From the NCBI GenBank assembly GCA_950097015.1, contig CATNEN010000015.1:280501-344500 (forward strand): DNA of 64,000 nucleotides, given 5' to 3'. Made by a program: the position numbers and the translations under genes. Source of the DNA: Macrostomum hystrix. Its lineage: Eukaryota; Platyhelminthes; Macrostomidae. Shown in pieces: positions 24,101 through 35,617 of this stretch (within the stretch, counting starts at the first letter, position 1; every line of letters starts with the position of its first letter). The notes beneath the pieces are model-generated. The model saw nothing but the letters and a program-made list of their open reading frames with translations. It made no database searches and was not told where the DNA came from.

Positions 24101-27100
24101 TCAAATCTCACCCTAGATCACAGTATCCAAATCTCACCCAGGAGGAAAAACTCAAATCTCACCCTAGAGAACAGTCTCAAATCTCACCCTATAGAACAGT
24201 AGCCGAATCTCACCCAGGAGGACAATCTCAAATCTCACCCTGGAGGACAGTTCAAATCTCTTTAGGGAATCGAACCCCGGTCCTTGAAGTCGTGAGTTTT
24301 TCTTCTAATATTTATGAACTAATTTACCTTTCGCCCTCACAGCTGATGACATCATAAAACTTTATCCTATGGCACAGAACTCCAATAACAGTCAGCAAAC
24401 TCACCGTGAGGGGCGGAAGCAGACCCAACTGGCGGTTCTTCTTGTCAATCTTGGCCAGCCTGTCAGCAATGAGCGGCTTGAGTCTGTCTGAGTACTCAGA
24501 GTAGGTCCAGACGATGCGTCGTCTATCGTTCTGCACAGGGTTGCGGGGCAGATCCACCAGCAGCTCGGAGCGGAAGGGCCCGAATCTCTGGTCATCGGCC
24601 CATTGAATGAGCTGGTCGGGCACCGCTGGCAGCAGGGCCACCGGCGGCTCCTGGCCGAGCAGTTCAATCTCGGCGCACGTTTCGCACTGGCGCCGGCCGA
24701 ACGATTTGAAAACCGGCGGGCCGCCGAATTGAATGTGCAGCGCGCGGCCGTCAATGCACAGCTCGTGCATAGGGCCGCCAAGGCACACCGCGTAGAATGG
24801 ACCGCTAGAGGCCAGCTGCGACTGCGACTGGTGGCATTGCGAATGGAGAACTCGATAACAATATGGGATTAGTCAGACTTACATGCCTGATAATCCGTGT
24901 CTGGGTTAACTCAGACTTATAGTCCTGATATTCCTAGTCTGGGATTAGACTGTATATTCTCGATAATCCATGTCTGGGATTAGACTGTATATTATCGATA
25001 ATCAATGTCTGGGATTAGACTGTATATTCTCGATAATCCTAGTCTGGGATTAGACTGTATATTCTCGATAATCCATGTCTGGGATTAGACTGTATATTCT
25101 CGATAATCCATGTCTGGGATTAGACTGTATATTATCGATAATCAATGTCTGGGATTAGACTGTATATTCTCGATAATCAATGTCTGGGATTAGACTGTAT
25201 ATTCTCGATAATCCATGTCTTGGATTAGACTGTATATTCTCGATAATCCATGTCTGGGATTAGACTGTATATTCTCGATAATCCATGTCTGGGATTAGAC
25301 TGTATATTCTCGATAATCCTAGTTTGGGATTAGACTGTATATTCTCGATAACCCTAGTCTGGGATTAGACTGTATATTCTCGATAATCCTAGTCTGGGAT
25401 TAGACTGTATATTCTCGATAATCCATGTCTGGGATTAGACTGTATATTCTCGATAATCCTAGTTTGGGATTAGACTGTATATTCTCGATAACCCTAGTCT
25501 GGGATTAGACTGTATATTCTCGATAATCCTAGTCTGGGATTAGACTGTATATTCTCGATAATCCTAATCTGGGATTAGACTGTATATTCTCGATAACCCT
25601 AGTCTGGGATTAGACTGTATATTCTCGATAATCCATGTCTGGGATTAGACTGTATATTCTCGATAATCCATGTTTGGGATTAGACTGTATATTCTCGATA
25701 ATCCATGTCTGGGATTAGACTGTATATTCTCGATAATCCTAGTTTGGGATTAGACTGTATATTCTCGATAACCCTAGTCTGGGATTAGACTGTATATTCT
25801 CGATAATCCATGTCTGGGATTAGACTGTATATTCTCGATAATCCTAGTTTGGGATTAGACTGTATATTCTCGATAACCCTAGTCTGGGATTAGACTGTAT
25901 ATTCTCGATAATCCTAGTCTGGGATTAGACTGTATATTCTCGATAATCCTAATCTGGGATTAGACTGTATTTTCTCGATAATCCATGTCTGGGGTCTATC
26001 AGTAGATACCTGATAAGCGTTGTCTAAGGCTAGACCATAGATTTACCATTCCTAATAATCCTTGTATCGGATTTCCCATTACTGTTAATCCCAGTCTGGG
26101 ATCAGACAGTGGATTTTCTATTGCCGATAATCCTCGTCTGGGTTTAGACAGCAGAGTCCTTATTCTTGATAATCCTTAATTTGGGATTAGACAGTAGATT
26201 CCATTCTTGATAATCCTACTTTGGGATTAGACAGTAGATTCCTCATTCTTGATAATCCTACTTTGGGATTAGACAGTAGATTCCATTCTTGACAATCCTA
26301 CTTTGGGATTAGACAGTAGATTCCTCATTCTTGATAATCCTAATTTGGGATTAGACAGTCCTGATTACGATAATCCGGCGGGAATACACACAATTCCCAA
26401 TGCCCAATAAGCTTTGCCTGGAATTAAACAGCACATTTCCAGGGTATCATGGGATCTTTAAAGTCAAAACTGAAGGACCAGAGTGTAATAAAATCCCAAC
26501 TCACGTCGCTCCCCGCCATTTGCTTTTGCTCAGCCGCAAGCCGGCCGGACTGCAGCTGCAGGCGCACCAGGCCGGATGTCGGCACGCTGAATCTCTGGCC
26601 GTCAACCATCAGGGTGACAGGAGGCCCGGTGTAGCGAACCCCGCGAAGCACTTCGTCGACTACAGTGCAGGGCTGCAGGCGGTTGGTGAAGAGCGGCCTG
26701 TAGAGGCCCTCCAAAAGCCAGGAGTGGCAGCTGGCGCTGGGCTCGATGTACTTCTTGGATTGGAAGGTCTTGCGCAATAGGCGCGGATCGAAGCCCACCT
26801 GGGGGAATCCAGGGAAGCCGGGTACGTTGACGTGCCAGTTAATTTGGTTGCGTAGCCGCGGCAGCTGGGGCAACAGCTGAGCAGGAGGCTTCGGCTGCGG
26901 CTGATTCTGGACTGCTTTCGGTGGATTCCGAGCCTCAAGTGCCTTATTCTGATTCGGCTGATTCCCGGCTTCGAATGGCGAATTCAAAGCATCAAGTGGC
27001 GAATTCCTAGAATCGTGCGGCGGATTCCGAGAATCGTGTGGTGGATTCTGTGAGCCGCGCGGCGGATTCCTAGAATCGTGCGGCGGATTTCGAGAATCGT

Positions 27101-29928
27101 GTGGTGGATTTCGAGAATCATGTGGCGGATTCTGTGAGCCGCGCGGCGGATTCCTCGAATCATGTGGCGGATTCATTGAGCCGCGCGGCGGATTCCGAGA
27201 AACATGTGGCGGATTCCTCGAATCATGTGGCGGATTCCGAGAAACATGCGGCGGATTCCGAGAAATATGCGGCGGAATCCTAGAATCATGCGGCGGATTC
27301 CTAGAATCATGCGGATTCCTAGAATCATGTGGCGGATTCCTAGAATCATGCAGCTGATTCCGTGAGCCGCGCGGCGGGTTCTGAAAATCTTTTTGCTGAT
27401 TTTGAGCCTTAGACTGCGAATTTAAGGCCTCAGGAGGCGGATCCCGAACATCATGCGGCAGATTCCGAGTCTCAAGTGGCAGTTTCGGAAGCAGTTGGGG
27501 ATGAGGCGGATTCCAAGCCTCAGGCGGAGGATTTTGGGGTGGAAGATGCGGCTGACGGTGAAGGACAGCGGAAGCCGGAGGAAACAACCGCCTCATATCA
27601 ACGTCCTGTTTGAGTGGCGGAGGTTCGCAATCAGCTGTGAGTCGGTCATCGAACCTTGGACGCTTAGGTGCCAGCAGGGCGGAGGCGGCAGACACGTCAA
27701 TAGATTCGTCGGCGCCGCGGTGCCTGGAATCTTGAGGCGCGCAGGCATCTTCCTGCTTCGGGACGCTTGTCGGCGCTGAAAGCAGGGAAAGCGGCGGCGG
27801 CACTCGCATGTCGACATCCTGAAGTGGCTGCGGCGGCTGCTTCGTTGGCGACTCTGAGGTCGGCGTCCTTGTCGGCACGAAGACAGGCGGCGGGGTCAGG
27901 CTGTCCCGCTCCTTCTGGTTGCTGAACAGAGGCACCTGCTGGTCGTGAATGAAAGCCAGCAGGCTGCGCTTGTCCGCCTGGCTGATGCCGGGAGGGCCTC
28001 CGCGGACCCCGCCTCCGAAGTCTTCGCCGCTGTTAAACATCAGCAGCTGGGCTTCGGCCTCTGTTAGCTGAGGCGGCTGCCTGCGGCTCTTTGGCTGCTG
28101 CTGCTCTTGCTGTGATTGTTGCTCCTGCTCCTGCTGCTGCTGCTGATGCTGCTGCTGATGTCGCTGCTCTTTTTCAAGCTCTTCAACAAACGGATCGTAC
28201 GGTGCGTCCAGCTGCTGCTTTTCAGCTTTTGGCTGCCCCGCTGCCTGCTGCTTGCCTAAAGCAAACTGGATGATGTCAGCATCGACATCCAGCCCGAGGA
28301 TGCTGCCGCCGCTGATGCCACCGCCGCCGCCAGCGGGATCAATCCCAGCGATCCTGTCCAGCTGAGCGGCAACTCCAGGCTGTCTGTGGAAGATGGCGCG
28401 CCAGGAGCGGCGGACTTTATCCAGCCTGGCCCGGCCCTGGGCGTCGGCTCGGGACATTGCCCCGGAGAACAGGCGCGGCGCAAGCGGCGCCAACAGAGGC
28501 CGGTAGGCCTCCGAGGAGCTGCGTGCCAGCCAGTCGGCCAGACACGCTAAGCCGACTCGCTCTGGCCCGCTGTCGGTCTGTAGATGAGAGTGGTGTTAGG
28601 GCTGTTTAATTCACACACATTTTCAGCGGCCTGTTACGCTTATCTATTGTAACTTGTCAGACCTTAGTTTATCACCTAATAGACTAGATTGTCACCTGCT
28701 AGCTCCTATACTGTCACCTGCTAGCTCCTATACTGTCATCTGCTAGCTGCTATACTGTCATCTACTAGCTGCTATACTGTCATCTACTAGCTCCTATACT
28801 GTCATCTACTAGCTCCAATACTGTCATCCAATAGCTCCAATACTGTCATCTGCTAGCTCCTATACTGTCATCTACTAGCTGCTATACTGTCACCTGCTAG
28901 CTCCTATACTGTCATCTGCTAGCTCCTATACTGTCATCTACTAGCTGCTATACTGTCACCTGCTAGCTCCTATACTGTCATCCACTAGCTCCAATACTGT
29001 CATCTAATAGCTCCAATACTGTCATCTGCTAGCTCCTATACTGTCATCTACTAGCTGCTATACTGTCACCTGCTAGCTCCTATACTGTCATCTACTAGCT
29101 GCTATACTGTCATCTACTAGCTCCAATACTGTCATCTACTAGCTCCAATACTGTCATCTACTAGCTCCAATACTGTCATCTACTAGCTGCTATACTGTCA
29201 TCTACTAGCTCCAATACTGTCATCTACTAGCTGCTATACTGTCATCTACTAGCTCCAATACTGTCATCTGCTAGCTCCTATACTGTCACCTGCTAGCTCC
29301 TATACTGTCATCTACTAGCTGCTATACTGTCATCTACTAGCTCCAATACTGTCATCCAATAGCTCCAATACTGTCATCTGCTAGCTCCTATACTGTCATC
29401 TACTAGCTGCTATACTGTCACCTGCTAGCTCCTATACTGTCATCTACTAGCTGCTATACTTTCACCTGCTAGCTCCTATACTGTCACCTGCTAGCTGCTA
29501 TACTGTCATCCACTAGCTCCAATACTGTCATCTGCTAGCTCCTATACTGTCATCTACTAGCTGCTATACTGTCACCTGCTAGCTCCAATACTGTCATCTA
29601 CTAGCTGCTATACTGTCATCTACTAGCTCCAATACTGTCACCTGCTAGCTCCTATACTGTCACCTGCTAGCTCCTATACTGTCATCTACTAGCTGCTATA
29701 CTGTCATATACTAGCTCCTATACTAAAAGTGTAATCTCTACAACTGGGAGTACAGATGCCACTCACTTGGTCCATCTGCCGGGACAGAGCATTCACAATA
29801 GCCCGACAGACATCAGGATGACGCTTGTGATTCAAGGCCAAGTGGCCCAAGTGTTTCAGTGTGTCCTTGCGGCATTCGGCTAAGCCGCGAGAATTCTTGC
29901 TTAACTCGGCTGCAAACAAGTCAGCCAT
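21195..29928 (-). CDS. PCF11: PCF11-like pre-mRNA cleavage complex II protein
   Basis: PCF11 links the phosphorylated RNA polymerase II tail to mRNA 3'-end cleavage and transcription termination in the nucleus. Four exons, all joined in phase 0: 29928-29767, 28577-26505, 24815-24405, 21764-21195, giving about 1,071 residues. Exon 1 and the start of exon 2 form the CTD-interaction domain, ending in VRRSWRAIF (compare the family's LRSTWDEIF). Exon 2 continues with a polyglutamine stretch, a DSRNPPH-type repeat, and conserved segments NQINWHVNVPGFPGF and RYTGPPVTLMVDGQRF. Exon 3 has repeated IDG and FGGPP phrases (CIDGRALHIQFGGPP). Exon 4 ends with the zinc finger QCGICGLRY...H...C followed by YRRW. 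The acceptor of exon 3 is ambiguous by a few codons. The introns are nearly all minisatellite. Identification rests on the CID, FGGPP and zinc-finger order. Confidence 0.8.
21805..24262. repeat. 26-bp minisatellite, PCF11 intron 3
   Basis: About 90 copies of aaatctcaccctagagaaca plus gtatcc, with aaa/agag and ccaag variants recurring in the same order, a sign that multi-unit blocks were copied. It fills nearly all of the third intron. Confidence 0.95.
24885..26385. repeat. 35-bp minisatellite, PCF11 intron 2
   Basis: About 31 well-kept 35-bp units (gggattagactgtatattct then cgataatccatgtct) up to about 26000. More diverged units of about 45-50 bp (gggattagacagtagattcc) follow up to 26385. 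The diverged edge nearest exon 2 looks older than the homogeneous core. Confidence 0.94.
27000..27390 (-). repeat. 21-bp coding minisatellite in PCF11
   Basis: About 18 in-frame units of 21 bp encode the heptad DSRNPPH and the variant GSQNPPR. The unit length keeps the frame, so this disordered linker can change length freely. Confidence 0.9.
28660..29728. repeat. 22-bp minisatellite, PCF11 intron 1
   Basis: About 47 copies of tactgtcatctactagctc plus cta, with gctgcta and ctccaat variants. It fills the intron that splits the CTD-interaction domain. Confidence 0.94.
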
Positions 29929-30780
29929 TGCCTGCCTGTTGCTGAGTCATTAACTAACTAGCTTACAGCTTCTCATTGCTGGAACTGGTTTAGAAGCATG
30001 TTAAAACTAATATAGATTAATATTCACTTTTTTGCTTCAGCAATAACCATATATTATTTAAAAAATTGAACTTAAAAGCTCTGGTGTTATTCCTAGAATC
30101 CAATTTTACAGCAGAAACATATACGCAACAAAACAGATTTAATAAAAAAATTTGTTTTTGTGTTTTAAATTGAACTTCTTTTGGATAAATTCGTTATAAG
30201 TAGGCAAGGCAAGCTCCTAATAAGTAGCTTACTTAGAATAAAAATCTAATAAAAAACTAACTTTAGTGACTTTTCTTTATTTTTTACTTCCTTTTTTCTA
30301 CTTTGTCATGAAAAACAAATTATTTAAAAAAAATTAAACAAAGTAAAATAAGCCACCAAAAAACTTATTATACTTATTTTCTATCTTAGTACATTCATTT
30401 GCAATTGTTTGAAATGAATGATTACTAAGTTATTGGACAATGCTTTGATATGTTTGCGTAACTCTGTGGTGCCTATCTATTTTTTGGCACCCACTTTTAT
30501 AAATAGACTGCCAACTCAGGTTTGAGGAAATTGCTTTCTATGCTGTGGCCAAGGCTGAACTGAAATAAAATACAATTTGCAGAGTTAATGTAACATGTGG
30601 GCTGCAATCACCCTCACAATACAACAATACTACCTTCCCAAGATGCAGCAAAGGAATCAGAGCCAGAAGGCAAGCAAGAACATAATTCTGAGGACTATGT
30701 TGTATATTGTATATATATTTGCACATACACATATTCTATGCTATATATCTTAAACATGCCATAAAGGCTTATGCACAGCT
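29929..30780. other. AT-rich upstream region of PCF11
   Basis: Likely to contain the PCF11 promoter, but I see no TATA box at a convincing distance. A small inverted repeat (ggtgcc / ggcacc) lies at 30469-30492. No gene seen. Confidence 0.4.
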
Positions 30781-30789
30781 GAGCCCTCA

Positions 30790-31790
30790 CCTGCTAGCTC
30801 CTTGCAAGAAGCTAGGACAGACCAAGATTTTGGGAGTTGCTGTGGAGTCACAATAGCAGACAACATTCTGCCAAAGATTGGTGTCAGAAATGTGCAACAC
30901 TAGGACATTGAGTCTCAGAAGAGCTTCTTTCCATAATGGAAGCTGCAGATATGTGGAAGGCCTTTGAGGAGTTATCAAGTGGCATTGAGAGCAGCACTAC
31001 AAAAATAAGCATTGGCTTTTTTACCTATGCCTCTGTATGAGTATGGAGACACTCCAAGTTATTGAAAGCTTGCAGCTTCCTAATAGTGCAAGCAAAGATG
31101 ATGCAAGCACACTTATAAAGGCATTGGAGCATTTCATCATGGACCAATACAAATATATGTTTGAAAGAAGATATTGGCTTTAAAACCAGATGGAGGGCAA
31201 GACTTTCAGCAACTATCTCATGGTGCTGAAGGAAATGGTATTCTGATGCAACTTTAGGTGCTGCTGCAATGGGTGTGCAGAACTCCAAATCAGTGACAGG
31301 ATCATCTAGTAGAAGAAAGCTTAGCATGCGACTTTAAGTATTTGAGATGATGGAAGACCCCTACTGTGATGTCTGCACTTTTAGATGTCTATGGCCACTC
31401 TAGTTGCAGACTTTGACACTTGGACTGTGATGCATTCTCCCCTTTGCCCCCATAGTGAAAGCTAGTGTATCTGCTAAGCAGCAGACTCCAAATGCAAGTG
31501 TTGCGGATACATTCATTATAAATCATGTGTGCCTAAAGGATAAATGTCAAGCCCTGTGGCAAAACATACAGCACATGTGCAAAAGCCTACCATTTTGCAA
31601 AGCAATGTAAAAATTTAAGGTTTGGAAAGAGGAGCAACAAGACTAATTTAATGTTTGCTATGATAATGATAGAACAGAACTAGAGCAACTCAAAGTGCGT
31701 TAGAATTCAGATCAACACTCAGAATGGCATAAAAATCATCTTTGCACTACCAGATACTAGTGCATTTGTAGATCCAAATGATGGACATGA
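30790..31790 (+). pseudogene. decayed Ty3/gypsy gag-protease remnant
   Basis: The + strand shows broken gag-like sequence around 31100-31330 (ALEHFIMDQYKYMFERRYW, then a stop, then EGKTFSNYL). Next come paired zinc-knuckle remains near 31480-31610 (CKCCGYIHYKSC, and in another frame STCAKAYHFAKQCK). A mutated protease site, LPDTSAFVD, follows near 31747, where the active form would have DTGA. Many stops and frame changes make it non-functional. Reverse transcriptase and integrase are absent. Confidence 0.65.
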
Positions 31791-31903
31791 TGCATGCTGT
31801 GGGCATAGATGTACACAAGCTACATTGGGAATAAACTCACTCTCATGAAGTAGATGGCAGACTACTAAAGTGCAATGGGTCAATTGAGTTTTAAATATCT
31901 GTG

Positions 31904-32630
31904 TGTGAGATAGGGCTACGTTTATTTCTTTGAAATACGTTAATTTTTGTTTGAATACACTTCAATTTGTTAAAATGCCCCAATTTTGTTTTTATGCACT
32001 GAATGCACCGAAATATAAAAAGTTATAATGAAGTGGAGAAGGGGAGTGAAAAACAGTATAAATACACAAACAAAAGGAAGAAGAAATTAACCCTCGTTTG
32101 AGATGGAGTTCAGAATAAAGAAAGCTTGAATCTTGAAGTGTTCATGTTGAAGTTATTTGAAAGAGACATTGCGAAAGAGAAGTAAACAGAGTAAAAAGGA
32201 TAACTGTAAATCTAGATCAACTGGTAAAGCCCAAGATGGACTGAAGATTGAATTGAAGATCGATTGAAGAGTAATTGAAGAGTAATAAAGACTGATAAAA
32301 GACGGATAAAGACCAATGAAGAGTAATTATAGAAATAATACAGTAAACTTATACAAGTAAATAGAAGTGAATATAGAGGATAAATATCGGCCATATTGAA
32401 CATATAACACTACCAGATTAAATACATAAATGCTACCAAATTTGAATTGAAATAAGAAGTGCATAAAGCAAATAATTAAAGACATTCATAAGATTGACAT
32501 AAAGACAGTATTTGAATAAAGTGTATAAGCACTATGACAACTTCAGTGATATTCAGTAAGATATTAACTATTGTAAAATAACCATACAACAACTTTGGTA
32601 ACAGTGGTAGAATTAGATAGCCCTACAACA
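31904..32630 (+). repeat. possible LTR of the decayed gypsy element
   Basis: Starts TGTGTGAGATAGGGCTA and ends TAGCCCTACAACA, giving TG...CA ends and a short inverted match. Inside are a TATA-like agtataaatac (about 32046) and gaataaag (about 32114) in the right order for a promoter and poly(A) signal. It follows directly after the gag-protease remnant, as a 3' LTR would after an internal deletion. No second LTR is seen, so the call is tentative. Confidence 0.4.
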
Positions 32631-32820
32631 TGTGCGAAACACTAATCATACAATAGTTTCCAAGTCCTTATTGTCTTTCCAAGAATTCTAACAATGATTA
32701 TACTCGTATCTCATTTTGACATGTTTACTTCACAGTATAAACAATATGGACAGACTTACTGATATAGATCGACAAGAATGACACGACAACATTTTTTAAA
32801 CAAAGGATGGAAAAAATCTG

Positions 32821-33534
32821 GGCTATCCTGCATTTTTGTTCGTTAAATTATTTTTTCATTTTTTTTCAGCCACACTGCACATCCACATGGCGGGTTGTCC
32901 AGCTGCTCCCACTACTATCATCCCACCAGCTGAGATAAGACCTACTGCGGAACTATGCGACCTGCCGCTCATAAGGATGCGGGACTTGGCTCTTTTGACC
33001 ACTGACACACTGTCTCTGATGCGCTGGCTGGCCAAATACCAGCTGCTGTCAAACGAGCGTCGGTGCCATTGCCCTGCTGCACCTCAAATGCGCCTTCAGC
33101 GTCGTCAGGGTGACCGGTATGTGGGGAATGTGGATGGCTGGGCTTGGGCTTGCAAGGAGTGTCACGGCCAGGAGTTCATAAGGAAGGGCTCCTTTTTCGA
33201 GAGAAGCCACCTAGCGCTTAACCAACTGGTGGACTTTGTGTACTGGTGGGCACTGAAGACACCACTGAAGGACATCATGCTGCAGTGTGACATCCAGCAG
33301 CCGCATACCAGTGTCGACTGGTATCGTCGACCAGTGGCGCCGGCTCTACCCAAATGAGCATCATTTCGGCAACTTTCTGTACTGGGTGACCCATTACTAT
33401 AACAAACTTTCTTAAACTTTTCGGGTGTTCTGTATGTCCCATAATATTTTTATTGCCTGTGCTGAACTCGTGAGATCATGTAAAATTAATTCCACGTGAA
33501 AAATTAATTTAACGAACGAAAATGCAGGATAGCC
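32821..33534 (+). mobile_element. Merlin-type DNA transposon, internally deleted
   Basis: A 714-bp element bounded by inverted repeats of about 38 bp that start GGCTATCCTGCATTTT and differ at only a few positions. It is flanked on both sides by the same 8 bp, AAAATCTG (32813-32820 and 33535-33542). Merlin elements (related to bacterial IS1016/IS1595) make 8-9 bp target duplications, and the encoded protein fits that family. The good match of the two ends suggests that it moved not very long ago. Confidence 0.85.
32887..33357 (+). CDS. Merlin transposase N-terminal remnant
   Basis: Open frame of 156 residues from the ATG at 32887. It carries the zinc-ribbon and helical start of an IS1595/Merlin transposase: CHCPAAPQM, then DGWAWACKEC, then RKGSFFERSHLALNQLVDFV and TSVDWYRR. 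Full transposases are roughly twice this length and carry a DDE-type catalytic domain, which is lacking here. In the next frame the sequence after 33340 reads NEHHFGNFLYWVTHYYN, resembling a transposase C-terminus, so an internal deletion with a frame change probably removed the catalytic core. It should be unable to catalyse transposition; a role in DNA binding or domestication is speculation. Confidence 0.75.
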   Translation: MAGCPAAPTTIIPPAEIRPTAELCDLPLIRMRDLALLTTDTLSLMRWLAKYQLLSNERRCHCPAAPQMRLQRRQGDRYVGNVDGWAWACKECHGQEFIRKGSFFERSHLALNQLVDFVYWWALKTPLKDIMLQCDIQQPHTSVDWYRRPVAPALPK

Positions 33535-33542
33535 AAAATCTG

Positions 33543-35560
33543 GCTTGGCTTAACCTATTAGATAAACATAATATCAAAGTAAAGTATGTCTTAGTATAGT
33601 AAGTATATATCCGATACGTTTACGATCGATAATCAAGCAGTAATGTACAAGTTGAATAAAGATAAAAATAACTCCTTAAAAATGCACTCATTAAGTGCGA
33701 TCTATACGAAATGAACACCAGCATTTTGATGCATAGAACGTCCGCTGTTTGTGCGTAATAATGCTGCGTATTTTTAACGCAGAGAAAAATCCTAAAGAAA
33801 CATTAAGAAATTAATTTAACCGATGTTACTAAAAACAACATAAATATATAAATTGTAACGAAAATACAATTTCAAAAATTTAAACAATGTAACTAATATT
33901 TTTGTTTTAGTAATTGCATTTTAGACTTTAACTACGTTTTCAATTACACATTGCCATAGCGTAAGAGCTTCGGCTGATGCGCGGGGGCCAGGATGTAAAA
34001 ATCCTGTGTTTTACCCCAACTTAATAACAACGACAACAATTACACATTACCTAAATCGTCTCGCTTTAAGTAAAATAGAAAACATGATAAAGATGCGGGA
34101 CTGTCGACCGATGGCAAAAAAGACTTGTAAAGGCATGAGAGGTAGGCCGAATCGCAAAAGAGACTTTGAAGCCTAACATAAAGTTACCTAAATACTTTGC
34201 TTGACTTTTGACCGAGCTGCTAATCAGATGCTAAACTGAAAGAACACAAGCGTGAAAATAAATGAAGAAATAGGAGTGAAACTCACGGAATTAGAATTAG
34301 AGATAGAATTAAAGTTAGAATCAGAATATCCTTTCCTCAAATTGGTGGTATGTGGAGTTGTCCTGAGATTTCTCCCGCTTTAGTAACACATCTTGACAAA
34401 ATTTTGCCATATAAAGCAGAGTTTGAAAGTGTCAATTTTGTATCTTTTAGGGACTACTAAATATTAATTAAATTAAGTAAATTTAAGTTAGATAGAGATC
34501 AGCACTTAGACTCGCAGAAGCTCAAATCTTTTTCCGCCAGAAAGGGGTTGCAACGATGTTTCGGAACGACGGACTCACTGACCTCGGACCTTAAAGATCG
34601 AGGGTTCGAATCTTCACTGGACCAATTTGTGTCCTATATGACCAGAATTGGTGAGCTAATTCAGCTGGAGCTGGCGAGCCTGGAATAATCAAATGTTAAA
34701 AGTATATTTTAAACTGGGCGACGTCTTTTATGGTGCGCTTTACGTTAGATTACTAAGGATTAAAGAAAAATACGCGATTCCCGCAAGTATAGTTGGACAC
34801 TGCCAGTAGACTCTGAGAAGGTCAGGGTAGCTGTACGAGTACATATCCTTGTGTTAGTGCTTGCATGCGTACAGTATCCCGTACAACAAGAACAATCCGA
34901 CGTCCTGCAGCGATGTAGATGGCAATAGGAACTTTTACATTGTACGAGTATTTTTGTTCGTTTTCGTGCCATGCATTTTTCGTTTCTTTATATTTCGTCG
35001 GCTCCCATTTGCCATCAATGTCGCTGGACGCCGGTGACATTGGGAAAGTCAGCCGACGTAGCTGATTATTGAACGGATGTGCTCAGGAGTCAGCGAAATG
35101 GGCAGAATTGCCTCCTGGCTTGCTGGGTTTCTACTGTCTAAAATGATGTGTCATTACGCACAGCCCTCCAGCAACTATTATTTATATTTGAGTATAAATG
35201 AGTATAAATTCATCAGCTGTAATTGCTGCGCTTGCTGGATTATATAAATTTCTGTCTTCTACTTTAGTCCAACACTGTCCCATGGAGATAGTGCATTCAT
35301 GTGCATTGAATGTTCGTGCTGCACTTGTAAAGAATCGTGCAGTTGTGTTTACTCTCTTGAGCAGAAATTCATCCCCAACCACTGGCAGGCAGGCAGAGCT
35401 CTATTGAGTGTGGCGTATTTTTCCTCTCTCTCTTTCTCTCTCCCCAATGTACACACTTAGCTAGTATACAGTGACGTGGATTGAGCATGCAGAACCTGGC
35501 AAATAGACGGCATGCATGCACCCTCAAGGCCACAACTACTCAGCCAGATAAGACCCCGTT
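33543..35560. other. AT-rich intergenic region
   Basis: No gene recognised. At 34570-34625 a tRNA-like B box (gggttcgaatctt) followed by actggacca suggests a decayed tRNA-derived SINE. A pyrimidine tract (tctctctctttctctctccc) at 35421-35445 precedes the amine oxidase gene. Confidence 0.4.
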
Positions 35561-35617
35561 TTAACTGTGAGTTCTCTGCAGCTTCGTTTGCACCGTTACC
35601 AATAAGACAGTTAAAAA

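Noticed and set aside
21805-24262. CRISPR-like regular repeats
   Set aside because: Units are directly tandem without unique spacers, and the sequence is a eukaryotic intron.
24401-24781. Alternative minus-strand frame overlapping PCF11 exon 3
   Set aside because: Shadow frame; only the exon 3 frame joins in phase with neighbours and shows IDG/FGGPP motifs.
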